Assembly (NCBI GenBank): GCA_000697355.1
Contig: JNEN01001220.1
Location: forward strand, 62,001-126,000
Source of the DNA: Syncephalastrum monosporum B8922
Taxonomy: Eukaryota; Mucoromycota; Mucoromycetes; Mucorales; Syncephalastraceae
Direction: 5' to 3'
DNA length: 64,000 nt
This document shows positions 1 to 12,665 of the stretch, piece after piece (position 1 is the first letter of the stretch; every line of letters begins with the position of its first letter). The position numbers and the translations under genes are program-made. The notes under the pieces are model-generated. The model did not search any database, was not told the DNA's origin, and saw only the letters and a list, made by a program, of their open reading frames with translations.

Positions 1-336
1 CTTGTAAGTAGTGAAACATGTTGATTGAAGCAGCAATCGTACAGAAGCTTAACAACGACCACTCTTTTGCCTTCATACAATTAGCTCAACAACGTACTCG
101 CCAATGGCCTTTTGAACGACAATTCGCAGAAGTCTCAAGGGACCGTTATCTGTGACGATGACTATGACTATGACCACCACAAAGGCTGGGGTGGCCGCGG
201 CGATTATGATAAGCACCATGACTACGACGGTGACTACGACCACCACGGTGACTACGACAACCACGGTGACTACGACCACCACGGTGACCACGACGACCAT
301 GATGACTGGGACCGTGAAGATGAATACACTAAATAA
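1..336 (+). CDS. Small protein with His/Asp/Tyr-rich repeats, 3' part (cut by the window edge)
   Basis: This is the 3' end of a gene running in from the left. Bases 1-3 (CTT) are the last codon of the upstream exon, 4-84 is an intron (GTAAGT ... TTAG), and the last exon is 85-336, ending in TAA. The exon encodes about 83 residues. It begins LNNVLANGLLNDNSQKSQG, then VICDDDYDYD, then a run of D, Y, H and G built from an 18-bp repeat. The first half aligns with the gene at 15457-15799 (VNNLLAEGALNDNSQKSKG), and the intron has the same position and phase, so the two are paralogues. The complete copy starts with a signal peptide, so this one is probably secreted as well, although its N-terminus is outside the window. 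The function is unknown. The dense His/Asp content suggests divalent metal binding, which is inference. Confidence 0.72.
220..285 (+). repeat. 18-bp in-frame tandem repeat encoding D-Y-D-(H/N)-H-G
   Basis: A 12-bp partial unit at 220-231 is followed by three full 18-bp units at 232-249, 250-267 and 268-285. Units 1 and 3 are identical, and unit 2 differs by one base (CAC to AAC, His to Asn). Degenerate GAC/CAC codons continue to about 306. The repeat lies wholly in coding sequence and keeps frame, so copy-number change would lengthen or shorten the protein in six-residue steps. The paralogue at 15457-15799 lacks it. Confidence 0.9.
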
Positions 337-2445
337 GAGCCTATGTATTATACTTTGGTACTTGTTAAATTAGAGTACCAAAATAATTCATATAATTCGC
401 TCAATTAAAAGTGAAAACTTATTCAATTTCAATCCGTGTGGAGAGTCTAATTGAGACGATCGACTGTACAACGTGTCACAACATTACCATCTTGCCACCT
501 GTCAATATAAATTATAGGATTTCTTCAATGACATATTAGCCAATATATCGATGGCATCTTCAAGGCACAAATGATGTATGGAATATAGGAATCATTGAGT
601 AAATTTAGAGACACACGGCGTAGATGCTGTTATAGAAACGGTATCGCTACAGTATCACATTTCAGCTATTATTGTCCCTCAGCTCGCCCAAATTCCTGTC
701 AACGTCTTTGCTTGATGGCTCGCACAACAGCGCTCTTTCCTGGTTATCGTCGTTCCCTTTATCATAATGCGAATACTGTCGCAAATTCCTTATGCAGTAT
801 CACTTGGCCGAAAGAAAAACGACTAGTAATAATTCGTTTCTCAGAGCTCAACGTTCTCTCTACTGATGGGTCACATACTGGCGGTTTAAATTAGTTAGGC
901 TCATATCTTGCAGACCTGTACAATGACGCTACAACATCTACGTATTGTTCCATTGCCTAGTCCGTATGGTTCACTACAATATTGGAGCCTTCTCTGCTAT
1001 CGCCTTTACGTCCTCTTCCACACGAGTTATGTAACATTTATTGCATTATATTCCACTCCAACCTTCGCAGATACTGCTACGATAAATATTTGTCCATTGC
1101 CACTGAAAATTAGCGGAAGCGTAGCAGATTACTCTCATTTTCAGATAAATTAAATGCTCCTCACAATGCGTCCGTGTAAACGTTTTTTCTGATTTCTGAA
1201 TCAAAGTACAGTTTACTTCCGCCATTGACCTAGGCAGCAAATCTAGTTGTGTTCATGGTATATGGAGGTAAGCATTATGTTTAGATATGCAATAATATCA
1301 GGAGGGAGAGACGGACACATACTCAATATCCGTAGGCTTACCTGTAGAAGAGGTGTATACGCGTCCTCCTTGATACAAGGAGAACTCGTAATACCTATTG
1401 AAAGAAGACACCTGTAGTACGTATGAGAATGGTTAAGCTCATGCATATATGCGGGAAATGATATTGTGCGGCAAGCAATCGTATAAACGCCCACAATAGT
1501 CGAATGATACAAGAACTTTAGGGGGTCGATCCACATGTGAAATTTGAACGTTCTCAGGATGTGACTTAAATAATAGTCTAAGGCCATCATTGGCTTAAAA
1601 TGTACGTATAGTACTTCTTGCGGGTCTAACAGGTAAGAACATCAGGAGACTCAATGACTTATAGTATTTAAATACGTACCCACAGCGAATGTATGCTTAG
1701 CGGTTTTCCAAGCATGTCTCAAGTTGTACCATTTTCAGCTGGAAGGGGGCGAAAGCGATCAAAACAAAGGGGTCCACATGCAGGACGCGGAAGTGTTTTG
1801 GCTCTTCTTTCGCCCTGAAAACTTTCTTCGATGGTGCATATTCCAGTACTCCGTGAGTCACCATAGATGGATAAGCGAAGGAACTGCCTCATGCCTTTGT
1901 TTGGGCAGGCATACACCGCTAATATGGAAGTACACGATAGACAGCATACTCGTATATCTCCCGACTATGATCATTTTCAGGAGTGCGAAAGTGATAATAT
2001 CAGATACTCTAGGTGAGAAATCGGTATGATTCATCGGCGTCGAGGAGTCAGGAATAAATTTCACTATGGTTGTTGGTGACGGTGGAGCCAGCGTGTGAGA
2101 CGTCATGACGGTGATGAGTGCATTGCTACATGGAAAGGAGGAACTCTCGTGATGACCAGCGATCATCACTCGAGTTGTATCCGAGCAGAGCACATGAAGT
2201 CAAGCTGGGATCGCAAGTGGGAGAGAAAAGATAATGCGATGGAAAATTGGCGGATATACGTACATAATTATCGTGTATATCACAGATGGCGGCAAATGGG
2301 TGATGATGATATAGAAAGACCCAATATATTCATTCTCAGCAGACAGAGAGGAAAAAGAAGGCGGGTGAGCAGGCGCTTGAGCCTCAGATTTCTGCCTTTC
2401 CGCAACAGGTTTGCCATCGACTCTTCCCAAAACAATTTCTGCACC
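337..2445. other. Intergenic region with no supported gene (2.1 kb)
   Basis: The stretch holds only short open frames on both strands (for example 595-894 and 1724-2029), mostly with non-ATG starts, no convincing splice partners and no recognisable domains. The last few hundred bases must contain the promoter and 5' leader of the SAPS gene starting at 2446. I see no tRNA, transposon ends or long repeats. Confidence 0.6.
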
Positions 2446-5400
2446 ATGTTTTGGCGTTTCGGCTTTCACAACCCATCCGCCATCGATACTCTTCTCGATC
2501 GTGACGACATTGAGCTCGAAGACATCCTGGAAGAAGAAGATCTTTTGCAGGAAGCCAAGTCACACAACCAGAAACTCGTCGACTAGTATCCTTTTTTATT
2601 GCTTCTGTCTACCACCCTGCGTATACTCACCCCGCCCTCCCCGGGCACCATTGACGCTGGCCTCTTTGCGGCTTGTACGCTGTCTCATGCTATTGGTGGC
2701 ATTAACTTGCAGACCGCAGATGGCCAGCATGGGTATACGCGTATAAAGGGCTTTTTAGAAGGACCACGTGTGACAAACGCTTCTCACATTTATTCGCCGA
2801 TACCATCCTTAACCTCGTCCACTTTGTTATAGTCTCTGCAAGCAAGAAAACCTGACAAAGCTGGTCCATTATATCACGGCCCCGGATCTTGATGAGAACC
2901 GCAGATTCAAGTAAATATCACGATACGATCTTTTCCACCCCAAGCATGCATCTTTGCATTCCTTCTCTTAATCAATCTTCTCGTCTATTCTTCTGTCTCA
3001 GGTACCCGTTCCTTGCCTGCGAGATTCTCGCGTGTGAGATCCCTCAGATGGTCGATGCTATTGTTTTAGAGCACAAAGAGCTCCTTGAGTCTTTTTGGGC
3101 TTATTTGGATCGACCAGCCCCTCCGCGCCGCCGCGTGACTGACGTTGAATCATCCAAGCCTAGTGCAAACCACGATGGAGACGAGGAGGACAGCGTCGGC
3201 TTGGACCCACTGCAGGCTCAGTACTTCTGCAAGACGATCAGCGTGTTTTTAACAAAGCGCACCTCAGAGGTAACCACCGTCTTCCAGCCCGTCCGTGCCT
3301 ACTGTTGCACTTCTAATCGGCGATATGCCCTCCCAGATCCTCGAGTTCATTAAGTCTCGTCCTAGCAACCTCAACAAAATCCTGGCTCATCTACAGACTT
3401 CTGCCATCATGGATCTTCTGCTAACATTGGTCCGCGTCGAAGAACTATCAGAAGGCAAGGGTATTGTGCAGGTATAGTATGAAGAATGCTGAATGTGTTT
3501 ATACTGGCGCTAATCATTTGGTATAGTGGTTGAGTGACAACGGACTCCTCGAGAATCTGATCGATAGACTGGACCCGCACTTGGACAGCGAGGTAAGAAT
3601 GATGTACCATTTTCATCAAGCAGTATGCATCAACGATCTTTTGTGAATTGTATTTAGGAGCACTCTGTTGCCCAACAATGTATATCTGAAATTATTCGCA
3701 TGTCTCAAACGAGCTTGGTTGAGTCACCTAGCATTGGTCTCAACGATCTAATAATCGGCCTCAAAAGGTAACATACAGAATCTTGAAGGGACGAGGATTA
3801 ACCAAGATCGATTAAAGTGAAACTGTGATTCGCAAACTTGCTGGTTTCATGCTTGATTCAGAGGCTCCGAATTCCACCTCTACGCTCATTAATGGTGTCA
3901 CCATCATTATTGATCTTATTCGACATAACAACAGGTGAAAGAATCAAAATCCTGAGTAAGTGACTCATTTCTCATGTTACGTCATTTCAGTGATATGGAC
4001 AACGATCCGATGATGAACGGTGCATATGGCTACCCAGCCAACACGATGGTGCGCCAAACATCTGTGTCTCTGGCAGATATGCTGCACGTCTTATCTGACC
4101 ATGTTGGTGATTTCAATAATCTGCTGTCGCATCCGCGTTCCGTGGTAAGTTTCCAGTGCAGGAGATTACACATCTTTGGAGGAGTCATACTTATAGGGCT
4201 CACTAGGGTGCGCCCATGAAAACCTCCATTGGCGAGCAAGTGCCATTAGGTTTTGAAAGGCTAAAAATATGCGAATTGTTCGCAGAACTTCTCCATTGCT
4301 CCAACATGTCCAACTTGAACATTGGTTTCGATGGTGATGATAAGGAAGCTGACAATCAAACCGAAGCAGACGGGCAGGAGCAACCACCAAAGGAAGTGTC
4401 AGAGGAGCCACAAAGGTCGTCAGAGGACGATACGAGAAGATCTGATGGAGCGACGGATTCTGAGCATAAATCTGAGGATAATGAACATCTCGAAGGTCAA
4501 GCATCTGCTGACACTGGTCTCAAGACTCCCGATGGTCCGACAATTGAGAGCAACGGTCAAATTATTTCCATTGGCGATTATTTGAAAACGCAGTTTGTGG
4601 AGCATAAGGTCATGCCGACCTGTATTGTAAGCATTAACTCAATGGACATCAGCACTTGCTAATGCATCCTACCAGGATCTTTTTTTCGCTTTTCCGTGGA
4701 ACAACTTTTTGCACTATGTCATTTATGACATGCTGCACCAAGTTTTTAATGGTCGCATGGATAAGGGTTATAACCGCCATCTGGCTATTTCTGTCTTCAA
4801 GGACGGCAAGCTGACGGATCGAATGGTGCAGGCTCAGAAGACCAATGATGAAGAATGGTAATTAGATACTGTTCACAATGAATGGTAACCTCACACCTAA
4901 AATAGTGCGAAGCCGAAAGGCATGCGGCTCGGCTACATGGGTCACTTGACATTTATCGCCGACGAAATTATCAAGCTGTTCGAAGGCTATCCTGAAAGCG
5001 TAGTATCCGTTATTCGGGACGATGTGGATATCGCTGCTTGGAACGAGTACTGTAATCTAGAGCTGAAGGACACCAAGGAGCGCGATCGCCTCCCTCTCGC
5101 GGGGCCCAGGCCTAATGAGGGTTTTGATGGCGTCGCTACGGATGAAGAAGAGGAAGAAGATCATCTCGAGAATGCTACTGGTCAGGTACGTCGGAAATAG
5201 ATAATAGCTCAACAACTTATATGCATGTCATAGTATTCACGCTATCTCGCCACACGAGCGGCCGAGGGCGAAATGGATGAAGATGAGGATGAAGAGACCG
5301 AAAACTGGATCACGTAAGTCTCGAGATGTGCCAAATAATGCATTCGTCATTTAACTTCTGGTGAAAAGTGGACGAGATGACTATGACCGCGAGTATTCTT

Positions 5401-5963
5401 ATGGTGGTACTTTCGGTTTATCCAACAATGAGGATGCACAGCGCAGCGCTGGGGACCATGGCGATATGGATGATGAAGAATATGGTAGTGATGACGACGA
5501 GGAATCAGGTCGAATGCCTGCCGACTGGTCGCGAGGTTTCACGCCGTTCCCAAGAACAAGCATGCTTGAACGCACAGAAAGCCACATGGTTGGTCAAGAC
5601 GAAGCAGGAGAACGGAACAAAGTGGCTGCAGACCAAGAGGAGGAGGATCCGTTCGGCGACTTCACAAGCAGTGATGCACAGCCTGGCGAGGAATGGGCTA
5701 ACGACTTCACTACACAGTTTCAGAGCATGCAAGTCTCCTCTTCAACAGCAGAGACTCCTAATAAGCAACAGCAGCAAAGTGAATCTTTAGCATCAGCATC
5801 AGCAAAGGATGAGCTCGAGACAGCGCCCAACAAAACTCCTCAGCAACAACATCAGAAGCTTTCAGAAGAGGACTATGTGCGAGCCGTCAAGACCAGAGAG
5901 GAAGAGGATGCGAAACTCGGCAAGGAGTACCGCTCCGAAGAAGAACAGCAAGGCGAGATTTGA
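2446..5963 (+). CDS. SAP190: SAPS-domain regulatory subunit of the SIT4/PP6 phosphatase
   Basis: Thirteen exons: 2446-2585, 2833-2910, 3002-3269, 3337-3471, 3527-3592, 3658-3767, 3818-3934, 3991-4144, 4207-4626, 4676-4857, 4906-5185, 5234-5313 and 5369-5963. Together they encode 874 residues. The N-terminus (MFWRFGFHNPSAIDTLLDRD) is the family signature and fixes the start. It is followed by the conserved blocks RRFKYPFLACEIL, TSAIMDLLLTLV, PLGFERLKICELFAELL and FPWNNFLHYVIYDMLHQVFN. An acidic, low-complexity insert spans about residues 360-480, and the C-terminal third is rich in Asp, Glu, Ser and Gln with no evident domain, as is usual. Members of this family (yeast Sap155/185/190, S. pombe Ekc1, human PP6R) bind the SIT4/PP6 catalytic subunit and direct it in G1/S, TOR and nutrient signalling. 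The first intron (247 nt) is unusually long for this window. Confidence 0.95.
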
Positions 5964-5986
5964 TTCGATCCAACACGCCAGCCCCG

Positions 5987-6004
5987 CACACACACACACA
6001 CACA
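5987..6004. repeat. (CA)9 microsatellite
   Basis: Nine CA units lie about 25 bp beyond the SAPS stop codon, in the convergent intergenic space before the transporter stop at 6282. They are probably in the 3' UTR. Confidence 0.9.
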
Positions 6005-6281
6005 CCAACTTGTACAATGATTAGAAAGCAACACGATTCGCCGACAACGTCATATATATATATCTTAACGGCGACCGTTGTTCAACGTTACCTTGATCAT
6101 GCGTTCTATTTTCCTGCTTTCCCCCGTTTCCCAATTGTATGTGGATATCTCATAATAGTTATATTTCTTAGCTTTTTTTTGTACAAAAGATCCAATCAGA
6201 TTGATTTTTTGCTTTAAAAGTGGGGAGATATGATTGATATGGTATATTTTATGATGCTAATCGATTAATGTAGGATATTGC

Positions 6282-8337
6282 TCAAAGTGTGTTTGGAAGA
6301 AAGCTCCAGACGGTGCCTGAAAGAGCCATACCACACGAGATCACCAGAATGACGTTGTTAATAACGGATTCACCAAATGTAATACTGTCTGCAAAGAGGC
6401 GGCGGTAACAAAGGAGCGGAAACACGGCCGATATACCGAAACTAAACAAAGCGCCCAGCAATGACTGCGTACGCACATAATAGATTATGATTAGAATGGT
6501 GATTCAGTCACATGTGTTTGAGACATGGAGCACTCACAACAACACGATCGAATCCAGGAAAAACTGTAGCAATATACACAACCAACAGGCTGACTAGTAT
6601 TCGTACAACAGCACCCAAGCATGTTCTATGCCAGGGAACTGCCTTGCACCAATTCTCGATCGCCGGATAACTTGCCAGCCAAAGCTCACCCGTTAAGTTG
6701 ACAGGATTAAGCATCAAACCATATTTGGCGAGGGGAGTCAGGACGATCAGCCCAACACCGAGTTTTGTAACCCATTCTGAATACCCAGGTGTCATGGTTA
6801 AGTTTTGAGTAATCTGTGTCAGTCAAAATAATAAATTAAATCCCTTTCTTGCCACATGCACATTGAGACCACCGCACACTACCTCCTGCATTGTTTCCGA
6901 GCCAAACATCCAGTAACCTGCAAAGGCCATTGTAGCGTAGGCACCGACAGTCACCACATAAGCAATATCCACCATACGGTTGTACTGCTTTGGGTTTTCC
7001 ATGTCGCGGTAAATACTAGGAAAGACAGCATGCCCAGAAAAGCCCGCCATGATGAGTCCAAAGGCAAGGGGAATATGTGTCAGATCAGATGGGATGCTCT
7101 CCGTGTCCTGAATAATACCGTTGTATCATATCAATATTTCCATCTCTTGAGGTCAAATGGAGATGAATATACATACCATAGGGTCCCATAAGCTGCCTGG
7201 ATGTGTCTCTTTTGAGAAACCGTCGACCAAGACTGTCAGTAGTAGACAGACACAGGCGGCGATACCAATCACACTTGTGATAGCAAGCTTTCGCATAGGC
7301 AGAAATAGCGTTGGGGTTAGACACACGAAGGAAAGGATGCGAACTTGGACCAAGGAGAGCTCCGGCCAGAAGGCTTGTACTCCATCACCAAGCAGCACGA
7401 CCATAGCAATGCTAAAAATAGAAGTTCAACTGTCAAACCAAAGACACAGACACGGCGGTTTCCACGTTTCATCTTGTTTACCCAATAGTCAACAACTCAA
7501 CGACAAACACCCCGCTGACAAAAGCTCGCACGCCTTCATTGAATGCCGCAGCTCCCATGTCACCATATGTGGATGCACCAGCGGGACAGGCATCCAGACA
7601 GCGGGCAATTAGCTTGGCTGTATAGTTGGTCGAAATAGCACAAAACAAGAACACCAGCGTGCCAAATATCCAGCCGCCACATCGGAAAGCCAAAGGTAAG
7701 GCCAGGATACCAATGCCTACCAGAACATTGACTGCGTTGAAGACTGACTGGATGAAACTGGACCGGGGTACGCATGATGTCGTAGCGGAGGCTGCGGCAC
7801 CTTCATGCTGGTAGTGGTGCGATAGGATGGTGGCTACTGTAGTATGACGGGACAGGGCCGGGAATGGTTGGTAGCTGGCATCTGTAGCCATACGGCCAAG
7901 TTCGTTGGTCATGGTATCTGTGGCATCGTAGTAGTGCGCTCGACTACATACAGAATGTAAAAATTTTGCTCTGTTAGTTCTCAAGTAGTACAGCAGCAGT
8001 TACACGATGCATGCCTCATTTTTGAGTCTTCGCTGTGCCTCTGGTGTTCCACATCGTCGTTGTGGTCGGTTATAAGTCTGGAGGGAAGTGGTGATATCAT
8101 ACTCATAGTACTGGCGTTGGATGGCACCGTAAGATTCTCGGCAAAGTAGTATAACGAGGCCCGGGAATAGGAGCCAGCAAAAGATTCGATCGCATCACGA
8201 AACGACTGAGGCCTTGACAAGGGGTATCCCTCTATAACTTGGTCATCGAGATCAGCACTATTTTCTACAGTGCCATAGTTCGGTAGCCGGGACGGATGGG
8301 TATTTTGTGGCACACGAATATCCACAGGAGAAGACAT
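6282..8337 (-). CDS. AVT1: Vacuolar amino acid transporter, AAAP family (AVT1-like)
   Basis: Six exons on the minus strand: 8337-8006, 7943-7482, 7411-7177, 7107-6883, 6813-6538 and 6464-6282, encoding 570 residues. A long hydrophilic N-terminus (about 190 residues, starting MSSPVDIRVPQ) precedes the AAAP core, which opens with SSFIQSVFNAVNVLVGIGIL. About eleven hydrophobic segments follow, including GWIFGTLVFLFCAISTNYTA, LAITSVIGIAACVCLLLTVL and GFSGHAVFPSIYRDM. The length and hydrophilic tail match yeast Avt1 (about 600 aa), a vacuolar H+/neutral amino acid antiporter. The frame is open upstream to 8430, but that part is CT-rich and leader-like, so I start at 8337. The first intron uses a GTGTAA donor, needed to keep frame. 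Substrate and location are inferred from the family. Confidence 0.9.
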
Positions 8338-10605
8338 TGAAAGGATAAGATGAGATGAAGAGAAAAAAGAATGAGAGAAAGATGAAAAGCCGATGAAAAA
8401 GAAAATGAGCAAAAGAGAATGATGCGTCATTTACGCTGAGTTCATATATTGCGAGTGAGGCAATTCCTTGAGTGCGTTACGCTGTCGCAGGCATTATTGA
8501 TGTGAATGTCAAACATCAACAACAGGCATACATATACCCGACAACCTTTAATTGTGTCAGATGACTCTTTGCTCTTCTTCCCCTTTCTTATAGTTTGACG
8601 CTAAACATTTTTGAGAAGTCTGCTGGATCTCATAGTTTGGCGGTAATGACCGATATGGTCTGGGCTCTACGCTGCTTTTTTTGTGGTTTTCTTCTGCCAT
8701 CATGCAAAGTACGTCATGCCACACATCCTGCGTAGAAAAATTGAACCCAATTTCTTGCACCACAGACTTTCTCTTCACACACTACTTCTCTTCCCTCTAC
8801 TTGTGCCCCAATGCCGACCTCTGTCAAGTGACAAACTTTGGTTACCGTCCCAACACCTGCTGATCTTGCCCTCTGCTGGGGCTGCTTGGCGTGTACCTTC
8901 AGTGAAACATAGTAGGCCGTGATATTTTGATCCGTGTTTAGCGACGTAACGACTGGAATTCAGCGTGCCCTATGCAGGTCTCATTTCTGTCCATTTCTCG
9001 CCTCAAAGTGGCGACACGGCGAATCGAAGTTTCAACTCGTAACCTATTTAGGATATTGTGAAATGTATCCGTTTATCAGCAAATCGATCTGCTCATTGTA
9101 TCTCGTATAAATACATGCAAGAACCATATGTATACAGGTGTATCTGCACGATGCTAGAACTTACATGACTAGACCCAAATGTTTGAACTTGTGCTTAGTA
9201 TATCATTCTTCGGTAGGAAATCACTGCTCATGTGGACACTATGTTTGAATAATTGATCACCATGTACTCAGTTAAGGTATAAACTCAGCAAGGATAGCAG
9301 GCGAGTTGAAGAAGTAATGAAGAGGTAACGCTATTATCTTGCTGACAAAGATTCAAAGTTGCGTTATATTATAAGCAGGATATACTATGTGTGATGCTTG
9401 TTATTGTTTAAAGAAGATACAATGCGCACCTGTATTCTTCCATTGGTATACCTCAAGTTGTTGGGTCACCGCTACGTATGTATATCGATAGCATATACGA
9501 AGCTCCTTGCAGATGAAGGGTATCATAATCCCATATTAGCTCACATGCAGTATGTAGATTAAGATTCCACCGTTGCCTCCCAATTTATAAGTGGCATCTT
9601 CTCGAATGAGACAGCTGGCGCTTCTCAAAGGTTAACTGAAGTCGGTGTTGTATCAGCATCATCACCACATTTTTTCCAGAATATACCAGAATTGAACGTA
9701 TATTCGTATGCTTTACTCAAAAAGGCATCTGCTTCCAATTCGTTGGTGACATCAGATGGATGCCAATAACCGATACACAAAATAGTGGCTGCCTCCCTCA
9801 CCATTCGTATCACAGATGATCCAGGGAGCTACTCCCACATGACGAACTATTTTGCTCTGTAATGGCTGAAAAACTAGAGATAATAATAAAATAGATGACA
9901 TGCATTTTATTTATCCTTGTAGCTGACCTTTATTGGGCAAACTGTGATAGTACAAGTGAAGGGATATAGGAATATGTAGATTTTTTACCATGAGACTGTG
10001 AGAGCTCAGGCACACCTCCTGTCTAAGATGGGTAATGTGGAGCGTGCTATAAGCTTTCTCCAGAGCCTAGATATAAGGGAAACCCCTTTCCTCGTCCCCA
10101 TGAGCAAAAATCGATGGTGTGATACAAAAGTGACGGTAGGAAAGCGTATCTTACCGTACTCTCTTATGTAATGTGGACGTAGAAGTGAATTAAAGCGGGG
10201 ATTTGCAGTAATCGAGATCGAGGCATATCGATGTGTTTCTGGTGGTCAAAACGCAGTGAAATGCCGCTCGAAGTTCTGTAGGCTTCTTTTTGTTGTCGGA
10301 GGTCAATGAATTAATCGCTCCTCTTTGGCAAAAGGGAGGTCTCTTGTTCTTTTCTAATATTTCGTCTTTCCCTCGAACCTTTTCGGTCTATCGTTGACCT
10401 CTACTGCGTATGTATCTGCTAGCTTACATAGCAATACCATATTGCAAGACCCCATTTTCTGGATAAGGGTCCAAGATAGGATGTCGTTTTTAGCAGAAAC
10501 CTAACGGCGTTTTTGACAGGCATAAAAAATAGCTGTAACTGCGTTTACCTCTCTTACGAGCAACAACGTACAACTTGCCCACGACTACGAAGAGAAAACA
10601 CCATT
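8338..10605. other. Divergent intergenic region between AVT1-like and ATF1-like genes (2.3 kb)
   Basis: The space separates two head-to-head genes and must contain both promoters. A 48-codon open frame from an internal ATG ends at 8557 on the minus strand, and there is another open frame at 9625-9813. Neither has a recognisable motif or splice partner, and I do not call them genes. No tRNA or repeat array is visible. Confidence 0.55.
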
Positions 10606-12081
10606 ATGACCATCGCCACTGCAAACGCAACTGCTATGAATGACGGCATGACAGCTTCGACCACCAACGCTGCACCAGGTACATTCATCGACCCTGCCTT
10701 AATCGTCTCGGGGAATCAGGGAGGGAAAAGATATTTGCTAACACCAAACATTCCAGGCCGAGACAAGAGTCCTGTTATGGCCGTTCTCCCTCTAAACCCA
10801 AGTGCTAAGCTCGACCAGGAGCCGAACCCATTCGAGCAAAGTTTCTCAAGTGCTGCGACAGAGACGCCCAACACAACTGCATCAGCCGATAAGCTACCCT
10901 CTCGGCCAATCAAAGCAGACGGCGCACGCAGCGGTAGTCAAAGCAGCAATGTCAGTAGCAGTAGCGGCAGCGTTGCTAGCAGTCAAGGGCGTACTATCTT
11001 GCCACCTGTAGCAGCTCTGACGAGTCCAGCTCCGCCTTTATTGGAGAGTGGCATCCTTCCTAAAGACATATCAAGCCAGCTGGCATGGGACAGTCTGCGT
11101 ACCGGCCCATTATCGCCTTCCATGCTACAGCGACCTGCACAGCCCTCCACTCTCGAAAATTACAATCTGACGGCCATCTCGAACTCAACCAGCGGTGTCA
11201 TAAACCCAGCCGTCGCCTTCAATCAGTCTAACCACCCTCCACACCCTCATCATCCAGCTACCGTTTTCATGAATTCAGGTACTTTGTTAACGTTGCTGTT
11301 TATTCTAATCCAGTCCTTTAACCTTTTTCATTGTCTGAATGATGTGTTTAGACGAACATATGTTTCGCAAGGATCCACTGACAAGTACCGCGATACCTCA
11401 GCAGCAGTCAAGATCTTCTATGACAACTGTTGCTAATCAGGATTCCGGCCAGTCTCCCGAAATTTCTCCTCAGCGGAAACGAACTAATGAACGTGGCTCA
11501 AGTACATCACGGAAGAACATCCGCAGAAAGATATCCGAGGCACCGAGTGACAACATCAATGACGAGGAAGACGAGAAGCGACGGAACTTTTTAGAGCGCA
11601 ATCGAATCGGTAAGCACCGAATACCGAAGAATGATGGCAGGTCTTCTCATCGTAGATGTTGTCTGTAGCGGCTCTGAAATGTCGTCAGCGAAAGAAGCAA
11701 TGGTTGACCAATTTGCAAGCCAAAGTTGACTATCTTACAAGCGATAACGAAGAACTCCAGCTGCAAGCAAGTGCGTTGCGAGAAGAAATTGTGAATCTCA
11801 AGACACTTTTGTTGGCCCACAAGAACTGCCCTGTAGCTCAAATGAATGGCTTCGACGTTAATTCAATACAGAAAGCCACCCTACTGCACTCCACTGAGAC
11901 CTCTTCAATAGGCGCTACGCCATCCACCGTAGCACCTTCTAACATTTCCCAGCCGCCTCTTACATCGCTTGGGTTGGAACAGATGAACGTATCCTTTTCT
12001 TCCACACAGCGCCCACCAGTGCAACCCCCACAGCAGCCTCCAGGTGTGATGGCTGGTACATCCAGCATCTTACGTTTTTAG
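10606..12081 (+). CDS. ATF1: ATF/CREB-family bZIP transcription factor (Atf1-like)
   Basis: Three exons: 10606-11278, 11352-11609 and 11669-12081, encoding 447 residues. The N-terminal half is Ser/Thr/Pro-rich and carries the motif EPNPFEQSF at about residues 72-80, a mark of the fungal Atf1 stress-activation region. The basic region (RRNFLERNRIAALKCRQRKK) crosses the second intron at about residues 302-322 and is followed by a zipper with LREEIVNLKTLLLAHKNCPV. The C-terminus is Gln/Pro-rich. In S. pombe and filamentous fungi these factors are activated by the Sty1/Hog1 stress MAPK and bind CRE sites (TGACGT). An open frame continues upstream of the ATG to 10513 without another ATG, so I start at 10606. 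Several SP and TP sites are potential MAPK targets, which is inference. Confidence 0.93.
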
Positions 12082-12665
12082 TCATCCCACCGCCTCATTT
12101 TTCTCTCATATAGCTATGCTTTCCTTCATATCTCCCCTTCCTCCACATACCGTCATGTACATTTAATTCCATATCATAGCATGTTAGGTCGCTTCTCTTG
12201 TCGTTTTTTTCAATGCCCATATATAGCTTTTCCTTATTGACTCTACATACCCGATGGAGCCACCCTATTGGGTCATCCGCATGACTGATATGTTTGAAGT
12301 CATTGATCCTCACCTTACTGGTTCACATTAATTAGAAGGGATAAAGTAAGAAGCAAGAAGCAGGTCCAATGGAAATTTTTCACTGCATAAAAGTAATGCT
12401 AAACAAATTGTCACACCATAATGTGCACGGATACGGGGACCTCTTGTATATTCATCACATTAGGAGGTAGTATATCGAACAAGACCCGCAATCCCCTGCT
12501 GAGCCGATATGCAAGTCCACATAACGATGGGAGATCATACCGTGTCCGTGCGCAACTGGACACCTTAGACTTATACATTGACTGTGTTAATGTCACTCAC
12601 AAAAGACATAGGCCTCCGGAAGAGCGACTCGTGTGTGGACGCCGCACAAGAGAAGATGCGCTCAT
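12082..12665. other. Convergent 3' intergenic region
   Basis: This lies between the stops of the Atf1-like gene (+) and ALG6 (-). It should contain both 3' UTRs. The open frame at 12421-12726 (+) is the antisense of ALG6's last exon plus its 3' flank and is not supported. Confidence 0.6.

Noticed and set aside
73..300. Long Val/Thr-rich open frames antisense to, or in another frame of, the DYDHHG repeat (also 152-373)
   Set aside because: They arise from reading the 18-bp repeat in other frames. The frame at 85-336 is supported by paralogy and a conserved intron.
595..894. 99-codon plus-strand open frame
   Set aside because: It has a TTG start, atypical composition, no splice partners and no recognisable domain.
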